Source: CAJQQY01 sp964352225
GTDB taxonomy: Bacteria > Bacteroidota > Bacteroidia > Chitinophagales > Saprospiraceae
DNA: 20,627 nt
Direction: 5' to 3'
Assembly (NCBI GenBank): GCA_964352225.1
Contig: CAYGRM010000082.1
Coordinates: 1 to 20,627, forward strand
Shown: positions 7,274 to 15,263 of the stretch, piece after piece
Position numbering within the stretch: the first letter of the stretch is position 1
Layout: each line of letters starts with the position of its first letter
Translations under genes and position numbers: made by a program
Notes under the pieces: generated by a model
The model's input: the letters and a program-made list of their open reading frames with translations, nothing else
What the model was told of the DNA's origin: nothing
Database searches by the model: none

Positions 7274-7807
7274 ATGAGACCAACGATATTATATTTCGAC
7301 AAAAAAGTAGAGTTTAAAGGACAAGTGAGTGAGCAGCTTTTGGCTGATACTTGGATTGCAGTAAAGAATATTTCTAGAAAGGAATTAATGGAAAATTTAG
7401 ACTTACAAGTTTCTTTGAATTTGAATTGGGATGCTGGTTTATTGTTAAAAAATGATGCAGCTAGAGCACTAGGTGGAAATTATTTAATGCCTCCGAGTTT
7501 GGATGGTTGGTCGATTATCGTTGGGAAATATTTTAATGATAATTTAGAAATGGTGAAAAAGTTAAGAGAGATGAGTGAAGAATTTGGTGAGGTTTATTTT
7601 TTCTCCAGCATTGAGTCTATGGATAAAAATTTATGGATTCATGGAGAAGATGGTGTAATGGAAAAATGGGAAACGGAAGATGAAGATTTAGAAGATGAAG
7701 TTGAACTGTTACCATTCGATTTTAGAAAATTTAATAATCAATTGAAGTTCAAAGATGTTTTGCTTTGCAAAAATAAAAAGAGTTTGAATCAAATGAGATT
7801 GTGGTAG
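7274..7807 (+). CDS. Uncharacterised 177-aa protein between ftsW and murG
   Basis: I do not recognise this protein with confidence. It has no signal peptide or membrane segment and is probably cytoplasmic. The first 70 residues are followed by PPSLDGWSIIVGKYF, then LREMSEEFGEVYFFSSIES and LWIHGEDGVMEKW. The layout (GW-V-G block, then a leucine-rich helix, then an F-S-S and W-x-x-GxG block) faintly resembles a widespread family of small hypothetical proteins with GW.lvvG, L...FGEVqyF and dG...R blocks; this is recall, not a search. An acidic stretch (ETEDEDLEDEVELL) is followed by a basic C-terminus. It is translationally linked to murG, its TAG stop overlapping the murG GTG as TAGTG. Base composition resembles its neighbours. 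The standard dcw order has no gene here. Confidence 0.8.
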   Translation: MRPTILYFDKKVEFKGQVSEQLLADTWIAVKNISRKELMENLDLQVSLNLNWDAGLLLKNDAARALGGNYLMPPSLDGWSIIVGKYFNDNLEMVKKLREMSEEFGEVYFFSSIESMDKNLWIHGEDGVMEKWETEDEDLEDEVELLPFDFRKFNNQLKFKDVLLCKNKKSLNQMRLW

Positions 7808-8913
7808 TGAAAAAACTAAAAGTAATCATAAGTGGTGGCGGATCTGGCGGACATGTATTTCCCGCAATAGCGATTGCAAATGAATTGAAAAAACAACGAC
7901 CTGATGCAGAAATCCTATTTATAGGGGCAAAGGGAAAAATTGAAATGGAGAAAGTCCCGAAAGCGGGATTCCCGATTAAAGGTCTTTGGATCAGCGGGTT
8001 CCACAGAAAATTGACATTACGGAATTTGATGTTTCCGATCAAACTAGTGAGTAGTTTGTTCAAGGCTTTTGGAATCATTCAAAGTTTTAAACCTGATGTG
8101 GTAATTGGAGTAGGTGGTTTCGCAAGCGGGCCGACGCTTCAAGTGGCAACGATGAAAGGAATTCCAACTTTGATTCAAGAGCAAAATTCATTTCCAGGTA
8201 TCACAAATCGACTTTTAGCAAATAAAGTAAATCGAATTTGTGTGGCTTATGAAGGAATGGAAAAGTTTTTTCCAAAAGAAAAAATACAATTCACAGGGAA
8301 CCCCGTTCGACAAGACATAGTTGAGTTGGCTGACAAAAAAGAAGAAGGATTAAAGCATTTTGGTTTAGATCAAAATAAAAAAACGATTCTACTTTTTGGA
8401 GGAAGTTTGGGGGCAAGAACATTAAATGATTCTATGGCAGCAAATAAAGATTTGTTGGAAAAAAATCAAAACGTGCAAGTGCTTTGGCAAGCAGGGAAAC
8501 TCTACATTGAAGAGTTTAAAAATTCTGCAACTGCTCAATTGGACAACGTCAAGATTTCAGCATTTATTGATCGAATGGATTTGGCTTATGCTATGGCGGA
8601 TGTGGTGATTTGTAGGGCTGGGGCATTGACCATTTCGGAATTATGCTTAGTTGGAAAACCAGCGATTTTGATACCATCGCCAAATGTTTCGGAAGATCAT
8701 CAAACGATGAATGCAAAAGCACTTTCGACAAAAGATGCTGGAGTTTTAGTAGAGGAAAAGAATGCTATTACGATGTTGGAACAGGCTTTGCAACTCCTTG
8801 ATAATGAGAAATTTATGAATGAATTGAAAAATAATATTCAAAAATTAGCCAAGGCCAAAGCCACTAAAAATATAGTGTCTGAAATACTTAAGTTAGTGAT
8901 GAATGATAAGTGA
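7807..8913 (+). CDS. murG: MurG, lipid II-forming GlcNAc transferase
   Basis: This 368-aa peripheral membrane GT28 glycosyltransferase moves GlcNAc from UDP-GlcNAc to lipid I. The N-terminal glycine-rich loop ISGGGSGGHVF, IGVGGFASGP, IQEQNSFPG, FGGSLGA and the donor-binding ICRAGALTISELCLVGKPAILIP (read in two parts) are all present. I place the start at GTG 7807 (MKKLKVII), the canonical N-terminus, rather than the GTG at 7801; this start overlaps the stop of the preceding gene by one base pair of codons (TAGTG). The final residues LVMNDK and the TGA are encoded by the left arm of repeat element C, so the C-terminal tail has been rewritten by the repeat. Confidence 0.95.
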   Translation: MKKLKVIISGGGSGGHVFPAIAIANELKKQRPDAEILFIGAKGKIEMEKVPKAGFPIKGLWISGFHRKLTLRNLMFPIKLVSSLFKAFGIIQSFKPDVVIGVGGFASGPTLQVATMKGIPTLIQEQNSFPGITNRLLANKVNRICVAYEGMEKFFPKEKIQFTGNPVRQDIVELADKKEEGLKHFGLDQNKKTILLFGGSLGARTLNDSMAANKDLLEKNQNVQVLWQAGKLYIEEFKNSATAQLDNVKISAFIDRMDLAYAMADVVICRAGALTISELCLVGKPAILIPSPNVSEDHQTMNAKALSTKDAGVLVEEKNAITMLEQALQLLDNEKFMNELKNNIQKLAKAKATKNIVSEILKLVMNDK

Positions 8914-8997
8914 TGAGTGATGAGTTTTAAAAATTTCTACAGGAAATTTTACCATCGCTTTTTATTACTCATCACTTTTAATTCATCACTTATCACT
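8895..8997. repeat. GTGATRA inverted element C, overlapping the murG 3' end
   Basis: Left arm 8895-8925 and right arm 8967-8997 (31 nt each) match at about 24 of 31 positions when one is inverted, with a 41-nt loop that includes AAAATTTCTACAGGAAATTTT. The first 19 bases of the left arm are inside murG. The right arm ends seven bases before the murC ATG. Confidence 0.85.
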
Positions 8998-9004
8998 AAA
9001 TAAC

Positions 9005-10357
9005 ATGAAGCTAGAAGATATTAAAAAAATATACTTCATCGGAATCGGAGGAATAGGGATGAGTGCTTTGGCGAGATATTTTAAGAACCGACAAGTTGAA
9101 GTTTTTGGATACGATAAAACAGAAACAACGTTGACTAAAAAGTTAGTTGACGAAGGGATGAAAATCCATTTTGAAGATGATCTTTCGCAAATTCCAGAAG
9201 GAGTGGATTTAGTGGTTTTTACACCAGCAATTCCAAATTCTCATGGAGAGTTGAACTACTTTTTGGAAAATAATTTTCCAGTAAAAAAGAGATCAGAAGT
9301 ACTCGGAATTATCAGTCGAAGTAAAAAAACGATTGGTGTTGCAGGTACTCATGGCAAGACCTCAACGAGCTCAATTTTAACTTGGATGTTAAAAGTTGGA
9401 GGCGTTGATTGCACGGCTTTTTTAGGTGGAATTGCTCAAAATTTTGAGAGCAATTTTGTCGAAGGAAAAAGTGATTGGGTGGTCATTGAAGCGGACGAAT
9501 ATGATCGTTCATTTTTGCAATTGAATCCTGACATGTCAATTATTTTGTCGATGGATGCAGATCATCTTGATATTTATGGAGATGCTGCAACGATGCAAAA
9601 AGGATTTTTTGACTATGCGAATCAGACCAAACCTAATGGATTTGTTTTTGTAAAAGATGGCTTGCGAATGCCTTTTTCCAAAAATGGAATTACGTACGGG
9701 CAGTTTGGAATCGAAAGAGGAAGTTACCGAGCGGAAAATGTGAGAGTGGAAGATGGTTACTTCGTTTTTGATTTTAAAAGCTGGATTGAAAATATTGATG
9801 AGATAAAAATCACCTTGGCAGGAAAACATAATGTTGAAAATGCCACCGCTGCCATTGCAGTTTCCCAACAACTTGGGATTAAAGGTGACGATATAAAAAA
9901 AGCACTCGCTTCATTCAAAGGAATCAAGCGACGATTTGAAAGAATTTTTGACAACGGCGAAGTAGTTTATATTGATGATTACGCACATCATCCTTCTGAA
10001 CTAAAAGTGGCGATTGAAGCGGCAAAAATGCTTTTTCCTAACAGTACAATTACGGGTATTTTTCAGCCACATTTATTTTCGAGAACGAATGATTTTGTGG
10101 ATGGATTTGCTGCTGAATTGGATGAGTTGGATGAAGTAATTTTGATGGATATTTATCCAGCAAGAGAATTACCAATGGAAGGAGTTACTTCGAAAATTAT
10201 TTTTGATAAAATGAAAAATCCAAACAAAGTGATGGTAACAAAATCAACTTTGATGGATGAATTAAAAAATAGAAAAGTGGAGGTGTTGTTGACGTTAGGA
10301 GCAGGAGATATTGACACTTTTGTTTTAAAAATAAGAAATTGGTTAAGCGAAAAGTGA
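9005..10357 (+). CDS. murC: UDP-N-acetylmuramate--L-alanine ligase MurC
   Basis: This 450-aa cytoplasmic ligase adds the first amino acid, L-alanine, to UDP-MurNAc. The N-terminal Rossmann motif FIGIGGIGMSALA, ATP loop GVAGTHGKTST (Lys118), EADEYDRSF, SMDADHLDIYG, GKHNVENATAA, RRFERI, IDDYAHHPSE and FQPHLFSR are all standard for MurC. The GTHGKT form of the loop and the EADE segment separate it from MurD and MurE. ATG at 9005 is close behind repeat element C. Confidence 0.97.
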   Translation: MKLEDIKKIYFIGIGGIGMSALARYFKNRQVEVFGYDKTETTLTKKLVDEGMKIHFEDDLSQIPEGVDLVVFTPAIPNSHGELNYFLENNFPVKKRSEVLGIISRSKKTIGVAGTHGKTSTSSILTWMLKVGGVDCTAFLGGIAQNFESNFVEGKSDWVVIEADEYDRSFLQLNPDMSIILSMDADHLDIYGDAATMQKGFFDYANQTKPNGFVFVKDGLRMPFSKNGITYGQFGIERGSYRAENVRVEDGYFVFDFKSWIENIDEIKITLAGKHNVENATAAIAVSQQLGIKGDDIKKALASFKGIKRRFERIFDNGEVVYIDDYAHHPSELKVAIEAAKMLFPNSTITGIFQPHLFSRTNDFVDGFAAELDELDEVILMDIYPARELPMEGVTSKIIFDKMKNPNKVMVTKSTLMDELKNRKVEVLLTLGAGDIDTFVLKIRNWLSEK

Positions 10358-10381
10358 ACTAATTTTTGAAGGAAGGCTTTC

Positions 10382-10414
10382 AGGTATCGGATACTTTGAA
10401 AGTATCCGATACCT
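10382..10414. repeat. Perfect 33-nt palindrome in the murC-ftsQ spacer
   Basis: The 16-nt arms AGGTATCGGATACTTT (10382-10397) and AAAGTATCCGATACCT (10399-10414) are exact inverted copies around a single G. No T-run follows (AAATAC), so it is not a standard terminator. A second short stem, TCAGTTT/AAACTGA (10425-10431 with 10441-10447), lies between it and the ftsQ start. It could act as RNA structure or as a dyad binding site. Confidence 0.85.
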
Positions 10415-10465
10415 AAATACAAAATCAGTTTAAAAAAGTAAAACTGAATAAATAATTAACTGAGA

Positions 10466-11251
10466 ATGAATGCCGAGACACTACAAACTATCAAACGACT
10501 TACGATCATTGCGACCGTATTTGTATTGTTAGGATTCATTGTATGGTCAGTTAATAAGCGAGAAAGTTCGCTTTCGGAAGGATTGAAAATAGAAGTGGAA
10601 CCTTTGGCAAATGGAAGAAATCTATTAACCATTGGTGATATTCAAAAAATAATACAACGAAGTTTTGTATATAATTTGACCGAGGAAAAAGTTCCTTTGG
10701 GAAAACTGAAAGTAGGTGAAATTGAAAAGATATTGGAAGCAGAACCATTTGTTTTAGATGCAGAAGTTTTTGTGGATAATCAAAATCAATTGTATGTCCA
10801 TGTGACACAACGAACCCCTATTCTCAGAGTAATTGACAAGGACAATCAAACCTATTACCTGGACGAAACTGGCAGACAAATGCCTATGTCCGCTCATAGT
10901 ACAGCAAGAGTGTTGGTAGCGACTGGAGAAATTCCACCCTACACTCCTGATTTTCAAGAGCCAAGAAAAAAGCATTTTTTGAAAAAAATGTTTGACTTGA
11001 CAGAGTACATTAGAAATGATGAATTCTTGAATCCAATGATCGAACAAATCTATGTAAATCAAAATGAAGAATTTACGCTCATCCCAAAAGTGGGAAGGCA
11101 AAAAATAATTTTTGGAAAATACGAAGACGTGGAAGACAAGTTTAACCGCTTGGAATTATTCTATGCAGAAGGAATGTCACGAGAAGGGTGGCAAAAGTAT
11201 AAGACCATTAATTTGAAATACCGCAGACAAGTTGTTTGTGAGAAAATGTAA
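10466..11251 (+). CDS. ftsQ: FtsQ-like cell division protein
   Basis: This 261-aa protein has a short cytoplasmic N-terminus, one transmembrane segment at about residues 12-28 (IIATVFVLLGFIVW) and a periplasmic region. It fits the FtsQ/DivIB layout: a POTRA-like segment (LTIGDIQKIIQRSF through KVGEIEKILEAEPFVLDAEVFVDNQ, read in parts) and a C-terminal FtsQ domain with YLDETGRQMP and YAEGMSREGWQKYKTINLKY. FtsQ bridges early and late divisome proteins. Sequence conservation in this family is low, so position between murC and ftsA carries much of the weight. Confidence 0.9.
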   Translation: MNAETLQTIKRLTIIATVFVLLGFIVWSVNKRESSLSEGLKIEVEPLANGRNLLTIGDIQKIIQRSFVYNLTEEKVPLGKLKVGEIEKILEAEPFVLDAEVFVDNQNQLYVHVTQRTPILRVIDKDNQTYYLDETGRQMPMSAHSTARVLVATGEIPPYTPDFQEPRKKHFLKKMFDLTEYIRNDEFLNPMIEQIYVNQNEEFTLIPKVGRQKIIFGKYEDVEDKFNRLELFYAEGMSREGWQKYKTINLKYRRQVVCEKM

Positions 11252-11255
11252 AAAG

Positions 11256-11370
11256 AGTGATGGAAGAAGTGATGAGTGATGAGTAATAAGTGATGGGTGT
11301 TCCCAAGTGATAAAACTATCGGGAGACTAATCACTTATCACTCATAGTTCATCACTAGTTTCACATCACT
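11256..11370. repeat. GTGATRA inverted element D
   Basis: Left arm about 11256-11294 and right arm about 11330-11370 are imperfect inverted copies of the heptamer array, longer than in elements A to C and with one or two extra units. The loop includes GGGTGTTCCC-type sequence and a lone GTGATAA unit. It starts four bases after the ftsQ stop. Confidence 0.8.
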
Positions 11371-11447
11371 AATTAAAATAAACTTATTCCCTTACATTTT
11401 TTAATCATAAAAGAACATAACACTCTTTTTTTAAACTTAGAAACATT

Positions 11448-12776
11448 ATGATGGAGACAAACTTACCGAAACAAGAAGTCGTCGTTGCCTTAGACATAGG
11501 GACAACAAAGGTCTGTGCCATTGCTGGACGTAAAGACAAACACGGAAAAATCGAAATTTTAGGTGTAGGCAAAGTAGATTCTGAGGGCGTGATGCGTGGA
11601 ATCGTAACCAACATTGAAAAAACGGTTCGAGCAATTTCTGATGCTGTTGCTTCTGCTGAACGAGCAGTTGGGAAACCTATCAAAATCGTTCATGTAGGTA
11701 TTGCAGGACAACACATTAAAAGTTTGCAGCACCGAGGAATTTTGACTCGCCGAGACGACCACGACGAAATAAGTCAAAAAAATATCGATCAATTAGTGAG
11801 CGATATGTATAAGTTAGTATTGCCTCCAGGTGATAAAATATTACATGTAATTCCTCAAGAATATACCATCGATAATGAGCAAGGAATTACTGATCCTATC
11901 GGAATGTCAGGGGTAAGATTGGAAGCTAATTTTCACATAATTACAGGACAAATTACTGCTTCACACAATATTGACAGATGCGTTCGTAAGGCAGGTTTGC
12001 AAGTAGCTGACATGACCTTAGAACCTATCGCATCGGCTGCAAGTGTTTTGAGTGATGAAGAAAAAGAGGCAGGAATTGCATTGGTAGATATAGGTGGTGG
12101 AACTACTGATATTACTATTTTCCAAGAAGGTATAATTCGTCATACAGCGGTGATTCCTTTTGGTGGGAATGTCATTACTAAAGACATCAAAGAAGGGTGT
12201 TCAGTAATTCACCAGCAAGCAGAAAAATTAAAAATCAAATTTGGATCGGCTTTGGCAGAGGAGGTTTATGATAATCGAATCATTACCATTCCTGGATTAA
12301 AAGGTCGTGATCCAAAAGAAATATCTGAAAAGAATTTGGCAAGAATCATCCAAGCAAGGGTAGAGGAGATTATGGATTATGTAGTTTGGGAAATTCGTCG
12401 ATCAGGATATGAGCGCAAATTAATTGGAGGAATTGTTTTGACGGGGGGAGGAGCCTTATTGAGTCATATCGAAAAGTTGACAGCTTATCACACAGGTATG
12501 AATACTCGAATTGGTCTGCCGATCGAACAATTGGCTCATGGATATTCTGAGCAAATTTGTAGTCCAGTATTTTCAACGGCAATTGGATTGTTGATCAAAG
12601 GCATCGACGCCAACGAGAAACGTCCTGAAAAAATTGCAGAAAAAGTGGCAGAAGTAATTGAAGAGATCGGAGAGAAAGAACCTTCTAACGCAAAAGAAGT
12701 TGGTGGTAAATGGTATGATCAATTATTCAAAAAAACCAAAGAATGGTTTGAGGACGAACCAGACTCTGAGTTTTAA
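11448..12776 (+). CDS. ftsA: FtsA, actin-like Z-ring membrane anchor
   Basis: This 442-aa actin-fold ATPase tethers FtsZ to the inner membrane. The phosphate-1 motif is ALDIGTTKVCAIAG near the N-terminus, the 1C region follows, then the phosphate-2 motif ALVDIGGGTTDITIF and the adenosine motif GGIVLTGGGALLSHIE. The C-terminus ends in WYDQLFKKTKEWFEDE, an aromatic and basic amphipathic helix of the kind used for membrane targeting. The start is ATG ATG at 11448; either codon could be used. The 78-base leader between element D and the start is AT-rich. Confidence 0.96.
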   Translation: MMETNLPKQEVVVALDIGTTKVCAIAGRKDKHGKIEILGVGKVDSEGVMRGIVTNIEKTVRAISDAVASAERAVGKPIKIVHVGIAGQHIKSLQHRGILTRRDDHDEISQKNIDQLVSDMYKLVLPPGDKILHVIPQEYTIDNEQGITDPIGMSGVRLEANFHIITGQITASHNIDRCVRKAGLQVADMTLEPIASAASVLSDEEKEAGIALVDIGGGTTDITIFQEGIIRHTAVIPFGGNVITKDIKEGCSVIHQQAEKLKIKFGSALAEEVYDNRIITIPGLKGRDPKEISEKNLARIIQARVEEIMDYVVWEIRRSGYERKLIGGIVLTGGGALLSHIEKLTAYHTGMNTRIGLPIEQLAHGYSEQICSPVFSTAIGLLIKGIDANEKRPEKIAEKVAEVIEEIGEKEPSNAKEVGGKWYDQLFKKTKEWFEDEPDSEF

Positions 12777-12778
12777 TA

Positions 12779-12834
12779 CGTTGAACGTTTGACGTTAAAC
12801 GGACCGTAAAACGTCCATCGTAAAACGTCCAACG
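12779..12834. repeat. ACGTT-type inverted element in the ftsA-ftsZ spacer
   Basis: Arms 12779-12801 and 12812-12834 (23 nt each) are inverted copies matching at 18 of 23 positions, with a 10-nt loop. Each arm is itself made of loosely repeated AACGTTT or AAACGTCC units of about seven bases. The sequence differs from the GTGATRA elements, but the design (degenerate short units in opposed arms) is the same. Confidence 0.78.
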
Positions 12835-12892
12835 CTCGAGCACTATGAGAGACATTTTATCTAATTCCTTTATAAAATAAAACACACTTATT

Positions 12893-14332
12893 ATGTTATT
12901 TGATTTGCCAAAAGAAACTAGCTCAATAATCAAAGTGATTGGCGTCGGGGGTGGCGGAAGCAATGCAGTAAATCACATGTTTGATCTTGGAATCGTAGGA
13001 GTAGATTTTGCTATCTGCAACACCGATAACCAGGCCATGGAACTAAGTAAAGTTCCTACAAAAATACAATTAGGACCAGACTTAACAGAAGGGTTAGGTG
13101 CAGGTTCCAAACCAGATATTGGTCGTCAAGCTTGTATCGAGTCTATTGACGAGATCAAAACTTTCTTGGCTAATGGTACAAAAATGCTTTTTGTAACTGC
13201 TGGAATGGGTGGAGGAACCGGAACTGGTGCCGCTCCAATCATTGCTAAAGCAGCTCAAGAAATGGATATTTTAACGGTAGGGATCGTTACCCTTCCATTT
13301 TCATTCGAAGGTCGTCGTCGATCAAAGCAAGGAGTTGACGGATTGGATGAATTGAAGAAAAATGTCGATACTTTAATCGTGATTTCTAATGATAAATTAC
13401 GTCAGATTCACGGTAACCTAAAATTATCTGAAGCATTCTCTGAAGCCGATGATATTTTATCTACAGCTGCTAAAGGTATCGCGGAAATTATTACTGTTCC
13501 AGGTTATGTCAACGTGGATTTTGAAGATGTCAATACAGTTATGCGAGGTAGTGGAGTTGCCATCATGGGAACTGCAACTGCTGAAGGTGATGACCGAGCA
13601 AAACTAGCGGTGGATGAAGCATTGAATTCTCCACTTTTGGAAGAAAATGATATTCGAGGCGCTCAACATATTTTATTGAATATTACTTCTGGAAATAAAG
13701 AAGTAACGATGGATGAGATCTTTGAAATCACAGAATTCGTTCAAGAGGAAGCTGGATTTGGAACAGATTTGATTTGGGGAAATTGTTATGACGAAACTTT
13801 GGGTGACCAATTAAGCGTAACAGTTATCGCAACTGGTTTTGAAGAAAGCCAACCTACTGCTGTCAAAACTGGAAATGCTAAAATTAAAATTCCTTTAGAT
13901 GGCGCTGAAAATGCTAAAAAAAAGAATGGTATTTTTGAAGTAGGGCATGATAAAGGCCAGTCTGCCAATACGGTAGAATTTGATGACGTTCGATCCAACT
14001 ATGAGCAATACCAAAGACAAATGGGATACTCATATGAAGAGCCTTATGTGAAAAGTGAGGACAAAGAACGAATGGAAGAAGAACGTAAAAGAAGACTTCA
14101 ATACGAAGCACAAAAAAGAGAAGAACGTTTGAGAAATCTCAGCGTAAAGTTAAATAATCCACAAACAGTAAATGAGTTGGAAAATGAACCAGCTTACTTA
14201 CGTCGAAAAGTAAACCTAGATGATGTGCCTCACAGCAATGAGGAAACTAATTTATCTAGACTTTCGATTACGGATGATGTAGAACCTGAAATCAGATCTG
14301 ATAATTCATATCTACATGACCGACCGGATTAA
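12893..14332 (+). CDS. ftsZ: FtsZ, tubulin-like division GTPase
   Basis: This 479-aa GTPase polymerises into the Z-ring. GVGGGGSNAVNHM (about residues 17-29) and the tubulin signature GMGGGTGTGAAP (from Gly104) form the GTP site; the catalytic-loop region around LSEAFSEADDILSTAAKG is intact. The core ends near residue 320, followed by a charged linker rich in K, R and E (about residues 325-430). The C-terminal part has PAYLRRKVNLDDVPHSNEE and ends NSYLHDRPD, which matches the Bacteroidota-type FtsZ tail that binds FtsA and other partners. The terminator at 14422-14454 marks the end of the cluster. Confidence 0.98.
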   Translation: MLFDLPKETSSIIKVIGVGGGGSNAVNHMFDLGIVGVDFAICNTDNQAMELSKVPTKIQLGPDLTEGLGAGSKPDIGRQACIESIDEIKTFLANGTKMLFVTAGMGGGTGTGAAPIIAKAAQEMDILTVGIVTLPFSFEGRRRSKQGVDGLDELKKNVDTLIVISNDKLRQIHGNLKLSEAFSEADDILSTAAKGIAEIITVPGYVNVDFEDVNTVMRGSGVAIMGTATAEGDDRAKLAVDEALNSPLLEENDIRGAQHILLNITSGNKEVTMDEIFEITEFVQEEAGFGTDLIWGNCYDETLGDQLSVTVIATGFEESQPTAVKTGNAKIKIPLDGAENAKKKNGIFEVGHDKGQSANTVEFDDVRSNYEQYQRQMGYSYEEPYVKSEDKERMEEERKRRLQYEAQKREERLRNLSVKLNNPQTVNELENEPAYLRRKVNLDDVPHSNEETNLSRLSITDDVEPEIRSDNSYLHDRPD

Positions 14333-14421
14333 AGAAAATGAGTAAGTAATTACTCATTAAATGGTTCCATTAGGATTCCTAGAGTCCGTTATGGTTCTTT
14401 TAAGGGATTAGTTTAAATATG

Positions 14422-14454
14422 AAGGCATTCACACTTGTTGTGGATGCCTTTTTT
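14422..14454 (+). terminator. Intrinsic terminator after ftsZ
   Basis: AAGGCATTCACA (14422-14433) pairs with TGTGGATGCCTT (14439-14450) through one G-U pair, loop CTTGT, and the T-run starts in the stem and continues to 14454. A separate 8-bp hairpin (ATGAGTAA/TTACTCAT, 14338-14357) sits just after the ftsZ stop without a T-run. Confidence 0.9.
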
Positions 14455-14562
14455 GATTTGTTAAAATAGTAGTAAATAATGGCATGTTTTTTTCTCTTAG
14501 TCCATTGACTTCCCAAATACCGAATTTCCCTCCTTAATTTTTATCTTAAAATTACATAAACC

Positions 14563-15228
14563 ATGAAATTAATTAACAACCAATCAAATCTGATCTCTAT
14601 TTTCCAAAAAGCTATTGCGAGCTTATTTTTACTTTTGTTATTGACTCAACCTTCTATTGCAAACTCCAATAATTTTTATTCAGGTGATGTCGGCCGTTTT
14701 TCTGCGCGAGTTAAAAACTGTGAGGTAAAAGTAATCTGGAGTACTGAAACTGAGGAAAACATAAAATTATTTGAAATCGAATGGAGTGGAGATGGACAGA
14801 CTTTTCATAAAATCCATACTGAATTTGCTTCTGGAGCTTCACCAAGTAATGCTCAATATATTTTTCTAGATGAAAATGCTTCTTATAGTAACTATTATCG
14901 ATTGAAAACAATCTACCTTAATGGTTCTGTTAAATACACAAAAACTGTTAATGCGAAAAAAGAATGTAAAATAAATAATACGCTTACGGTTTTTCCAAAT
15001 CCAGTTTCCGCAAATTCTAATATTTTAAATCTTGAATTTATTCCTACAAAAACTCAGACTCAGATATTGATTAATGATATGTTGGGAAGAACTGTTCAAC
15101 GCTTAACTTATGAAGTGGAAGTAGGTATCGAAAATAATTTTCAATTAGATATTTCTAATATCCCAGCAGGAACCTATAGTATGATTGTAGTGGGAGAGCA
15201 ACAAGCAAAAATATTTGTAATCAAGTAA
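14563..15228 (+). CDS. Small secreted protein with T9SS C-terminal sorting domain
   Basis: This 221-aa protein starts with a signal peptide (hydrophobic IASLFLLLLLTQPSIANS, cleavage likely near residue 34). Residues about 50-135 show a pattern common in Bacteroidota surface proteins: VKVIWSTETEENIKLFEIEW, DGQTFHKI, YIFLDENAS, YYRLKTIYLNGS. The last 80 residues form a type A T9SS sorting domain: TVFPNPV (Pro145), ILINDMLGRTV, LDISNIPAGTYSMIV and a final basic VIK. Such domains send proteins through the outer membrane by the type IX system, usually with C-terminal cleavage and LPS attachment. No catalytic domain is visible, so its function is unknown. Its own terminator follows. Confidence 0.9.
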   Translation: MKLINNQSNLISIFQKAIASLFLLLLLTQPSIANSNNFYSGDVGRFSARVKNCEVKVIWSTETEENIKLFEIEWSGDGQTFHKIHTEFASGASPSNAQYIFLDENASYSNYYRLKTIYLNGSVKYTKTVNAKKECKINNTLTVFPNPVSANSNILNLEFIPTKTQTQILINDMLGRTVQRLTYEVEVGIENNFQLDISNIPAGTYSMIVVGEQQAKIFVIK

Positions 15229-15263
15229 ACTAAAAAAATAATTTCATTTATTTATTTAAAGAG

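Noticed and set aside
5934..8997. GTGATRA elements as Rho-independent terminators
   Set aside because: The 3' arms are followed by short A-rich sequence, not by T-runs, and they lie between co-directional essential genes.
10754..11101. 115-aa antisense ORF opposite ftsQ
   Set aside because: It is a frame shadow of ftsQ with no recognisable motif, signal or start context.
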